Positions 61,268-64,000 of a DNA stretch of 64,000 nucleotides are shown in pieces. The stretch covers positions 52,332,592-52,396,591 of the forward strand of contig OY743182.1 in the NCBI GenBank assembly GCA_963555705.1. Reading direction: 5' to 3'. The notes under the pieces are model-generated. The model saw only the letters and a list, made by a program, of their open reading frames with translations. It did no database searches and was not told the origin of the DNA. The translations under genes and the position numbers were made by a program. Every line of letters starts with the position of its first letter. Positions within the stretch are counted from its first letter, which is position 1. This DNA comes from Ligustrum vulgare. Its lineage: Eukaryota > Streptophyta > Magnoliopsida > Lamiales > Oleaceae.

Positions 61268-62395
61268 TCTGAAACTATAACTCTCTCCCGATGTCCGATT
61301 GAGGTGATTCAAAGTGCGTTGGATGTAACGATCCCAGAATTTTGACATACTTTACTATCCATTATGACCTAATAAAAGTATTTTATAATTTATGTAATGA
61401 TTTTGGAATGAAAAGAAAGAAAAACATGTTTAAACGAAGGAGAAACGAAAATATTAAATAAAAAAAAGTTACGTCAAAAATGTATTTAAGTATCCCTTTT
61501 CTCGAGATATTTTCTAGCACTCCCGACCTCATTTGATTACATGTCATATATGTACGGACAAGTTCTCGGAGTGAACTTAGAGAATACGAAAATGGATTGT
61601 CATTCCAACCAACGGATAGCCCTCGGTGAATTTTTAAAGTTTGGTAAAAATGGTTAACCAGAAAACTCTTTTGAGTAGCTTACTTTGGAAAGTCATAAAT
61701 TTCTCCTCGGTTATCCATTTTGTTGACCTATGGTTAACTTAATCTTATTATTTTGATCATAACAAACAAGAATATATTTTGTTATTAACAAGTGTGCTTC
61801 AAGTGTTTCATGTAATGATAAATATTCAAAGCACTCAACATTCAAATCGTCTCTCAAAGATATAAATCAAAACTATGTGATCAAGCACATGAGCAAAGAA
61901 GATCAAGAAAGAATCGAAGATTTTCAAGATCAAGATTTAAGTCGAAAAGCATAACATGAAGATCAAGAATTCAAGCATACAAGATTAGAGTTCAAGTTCA
62001 AGAATTGATTTAATCAATGTAAAGGAATAACACTCTCAATCTTTAGTGATGAAATCCAACGAGCTCGAAAATAATTTTTATGTATCAAGAAACTTACTTG
62101 AAAATTCGTCACTTGCATAAAATATTTTTATCTAAGTCAATATTGCTTTTCAAAGGTTATTTGATATTAAATCATGATTATACTATGTTAAATCACTTTG
62201 AAAAAAAGTTAGAAACCTAAAAATCATGTATTTTCATGTTTTTCAAAAGTCAATTTTCGGTCAACCGAAAGTCAACTTTCGGTCAACCAAAATTGGTCCA
62301 ACGGTTGAAAATGTGTAACAGCTATATGCATATTTCGGTTGACCGAAACTCCAGAATTGATCAACCGAAAGTTGCTGAATTTGATTTTCTTGATC

Positions 62396-62403
62396 TATAA
62401 ATA
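62396..62403 (+). promoter_or_regulatory. TATA box of the solo LTR
   Basis: TATAAATA, about 20 bp after the last GGTYRACC palindrome. Confidence 0.6.
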
Positions 62404-62629
62404 GCCCTCTCTTTTGCTTTCAGTTTCTACAACTAAGAGGAGATTTTAGAAAAGCTTTCTTGTGAAAAATTCATTTTTCTTACTTGATTTATATTTATTT
62501 ATCTTTATTAGAATACTTTGATTGATCCAACTTTTTTTTATCAAAATTCATTAAAATTTTTGAAAGAAAGTTTTTGTGAAGATTCTTGATTTTACATTGT
62601 ATAAACTTCCTCAACATCTTCACGTTATA

Positions 62630-63030
62630 TATTGGAATTGAAGTGTATCTCTTTGTTCTAAACTTGTTTTAATATTTTAAAAGAGAGAAATTCCAATTAA
62701 GGAATTTTGATTATTTGTGCTACATTTTTCATTATCATTTGATTCATCAAAGTTCCATTATCTAAACACTTTGAGCTTAACTTATTGTTAATTATTCAAG
62801 TGTGGCATCTCTTGGTACTTAATTTGATTCAATATTTTAACAAGAGATTATTTGAAAAACTTTGTTTGATTACATTGAACTTTTCATTATCATTTATATC
62901 AAAGTTTTTCTCTAACACTCGAGCTTAATTCATTGTTATCTATTGAAGTGTTAGCCTAACTCTCTTGGTACTTAATTTGAGTATATCATTTGTCAAGAGA
63001 GTTATTTCAATTGTAAATTCAATTCATTAT
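62630..63030 (+). repeat. Degenerate tandem repeat, period roughly 120-150 bp, in the solo LTR
   Basis: The phrase CTCTTGGTACTTAATTTGA recurs (62812 and 62961), with TTTTCATTATCATTT (62727 and 62881) and GAGCTTAA.T.ATTGTTA.TA (62771 and 62922). Confidence 0.65.
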
Positions 63031-63076
63031 ATCTTGTGGTTTCGAGAGCCTTGTGAAAACTCGATTGTTGGTTAGA

Positions 63077-63232
63077 GGAAGGTGCTCCTTGTTGTAAGCC
63101 ACCTAAGAATAAGTGCTCCTAGTTGTAAGTCACTTAAGGGTAGGTGCTCCTTGTTGTAAGTTACCAATGGTAAGTGGCCCTTGTTGGAAGTCACTTAAGA
63201 ATTTGGTACTCCTTATTGTAAGTTATCAATAT
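63077..63232 (+). repeat. About 35-bp tandem repeat, five copies, in the solo LTR
   Basis: Units vary on GGTGCTCCTTGTTGTAAG followed by TCACTTAAGAAT or TTACCAAT. Confidence 0.8.
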
Positions 63233-64000
63233 AGTGGATTTGGCATTGCTCGTGACAGAGAGCTTGGTAATGGAAGACGTAGATCACGTTGGTTGATTGA
63301 ACCTTCTTAAATCGCGTTTGCATTCTCTTATCCCTTTTACTTATTTACATTGCACTTACTCTATTCTATCAATTTATATTGTGCAACACTATATCTAAGT
63401 GCTATACTTGCTTTATCAATTAAGTTTACACATTTATAGCACACTACATTGATAGTTAAGTTACTTGCTATACTAAGTACTCATACTTGTAATCATTGGT
63501 TTTTAAGTTTGAGATTATTTATATAAATTAGTTTTATAAACCAATTCACCTCCCTCTTGGTTAGTTTATCTTGGGCTAACACGTTTCTCAACACTGTAAA
63601 TTGCACGTTAAAAATACTCTATGAGTTCTTCGAAATAGTACCAAGAAACCAAGATTTCGACTTAGTTTGATACCTCGAATCTTAGCTCCAATATGGCCTC
63701 TCGAAACTGAATTTTGGAGAAAAGAAAGCATGAGGTGGCACCTACCCTTGCTATATCCGGTTTGTAGCTTCTCTTAGTCACCAATGTAGACTCAACACCT
63801 CCTGCTTTTCATGGATGTAGCTCTCCTCCTCCTCCTTGTAGGCTTCATTAGTCATGGAATTAAAAGAGGACACCTCTAACTAGCTTGGAGAATTAATATC
63901 ACACGGCCATGAATTTTGTTCTCCTTGTGCAGCCACCACATCATATAAATAGGCATGACTTCTTAAAGGAATTCACACACAGAAAATAATCCAAGAAATC

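Larger units (their letters stand above)
61721..63581 (+). mobile_element. Solo LTR, 1.86 kb, nested in the Del-like LTR
   Basis: Ends TGTTGACC and GGGCTAACA. The flanks CATTT (61716-61720) and CGTTT (63582-63586) are a 5-bp duplication with one C/G-site change. It has a TATA box TATAAATA at 62396-62403, two internal tandem arrays and the copia-LTR-like end phrase CACCTCCCTCTTGG. No internal coding region. Confidence 0.78.
61324..64000 (+). mobile_element. Del/Tekay-like LTR, start present, cut by the window end and split by a nested solo LTR
   Basis: Starts TGTAACGATCCCAGAATTTTGA, a start typical of Del/Tekay-like LTRs. It is interrupted at 61721-63581 and resumes at 63587. A TATA box TATAAATA at 63944-63951 fits the LTR promoter. 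Whether this is a solo LTR or a full element cannot be seen. Confidence 0.65.

Noticed and set aside
62258..62370. GGTCAACC/GGTTGACC read as W-box (TTGACC) defence promoter elements of a host gene
   Set aside because: They sit in a solo LTR with no host gene downstream. The W-box core is incidental to the palindrome, although binding is not excluded.
1..64000. tRNA, rRNA, riboswitch or bacterial-type operon features
   Set aside because: None seen. The tRNA-like stretches are primer-binding sites next to LTRs.

Overview
The window is nuclear DNA of a flowering plant, most likely a eudicot. It is AT-rich and gene-poor, and most of it is layered transposable elements. The plant assignment rests on a spliced host gene of a plant nucleotide-sugar transporter type, plant LTR-retrotransposon lineages (Tat, Del/Tekay-like and Reina-like Ty3/gypsy, and Ty1/copia), and plant-type CACTA, hAT, Mutator and Tourist-like DNA elements. 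I see no complete intact host gene. The only credible host CDS is the 3' end of the transporter at 53-885, whose upstream exons lie outside the window.

Layout. 1-3.4 kb: transporter 3' end, then a lone decayed exon of a plant autoinhibited Ca2+-ATPase. 4.6-5.8 kb: a non-autonomous hAT element with an 8-bp target duplication. 6.06-23.0 kb: one nested stack. A 1.1-kb repeat unit is duplicated in tandem. The second unit was split by a minus-strand Del/Tekay-like LTR (7400-22160, duplication TTTTT). That LTR was in turn split by a 12-kb Tat-lineage element (8999-20978, duplication CTAAA), which carries a broken gag-pol with two RNase H domains and an antisense, intron-containing plant-mobile-domain gene. 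23.8-25.4 kb: a solo LTR (GAGCC). 26.2-31.7 kb: a minus-strand gypsy element that lost its reverse transcriptase (TGGCT). 32.3-32.9 kb: a Mutator-like MITE. 33.0-35.4 kb: two TGTGACC-rich degenerate arrays around a GC-rich block.

36.05-42.9 kb: a decayed Ty1/copia element lacking its protease, with a 2.2-kb solo LTR (37680-39927, CGGCT) inserted in it. 43.1-46.0 kb: a CACTA element carrying intron-containing fragments of a BIG BROTHER-type RING E3 gene and an AP2/ERF gene. 48.1-50.3 kb: a segment repeated at 58.4-58.9 kb. Only the first copy holds a 1.7-kb terminal-inverted-repeat element, itself holding a hAT element with an unidentified A-rich ORF. 51.9-55.6 kb: a second, shorter minus-strand gypsy element reduced to gag-protease (CGTAG). 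55.8-57.3 kb: DUF1985 and MuDR N-terminal remnants. 61.0-64.0 kb: a hAT MITE, then a Del-like LTR split by another solo LTR.

No set of genes here forms a pathway. The coherent story is the order of insertions, reconstructed from target-site duplications. The least explained pattern is that several unrelated LTRs each carry an array of one LTR-specific CpG-containing palindrome in their promoter-proximal half: GGTCGACC-, ACGGCCGT- or GGTYRACC-centred.
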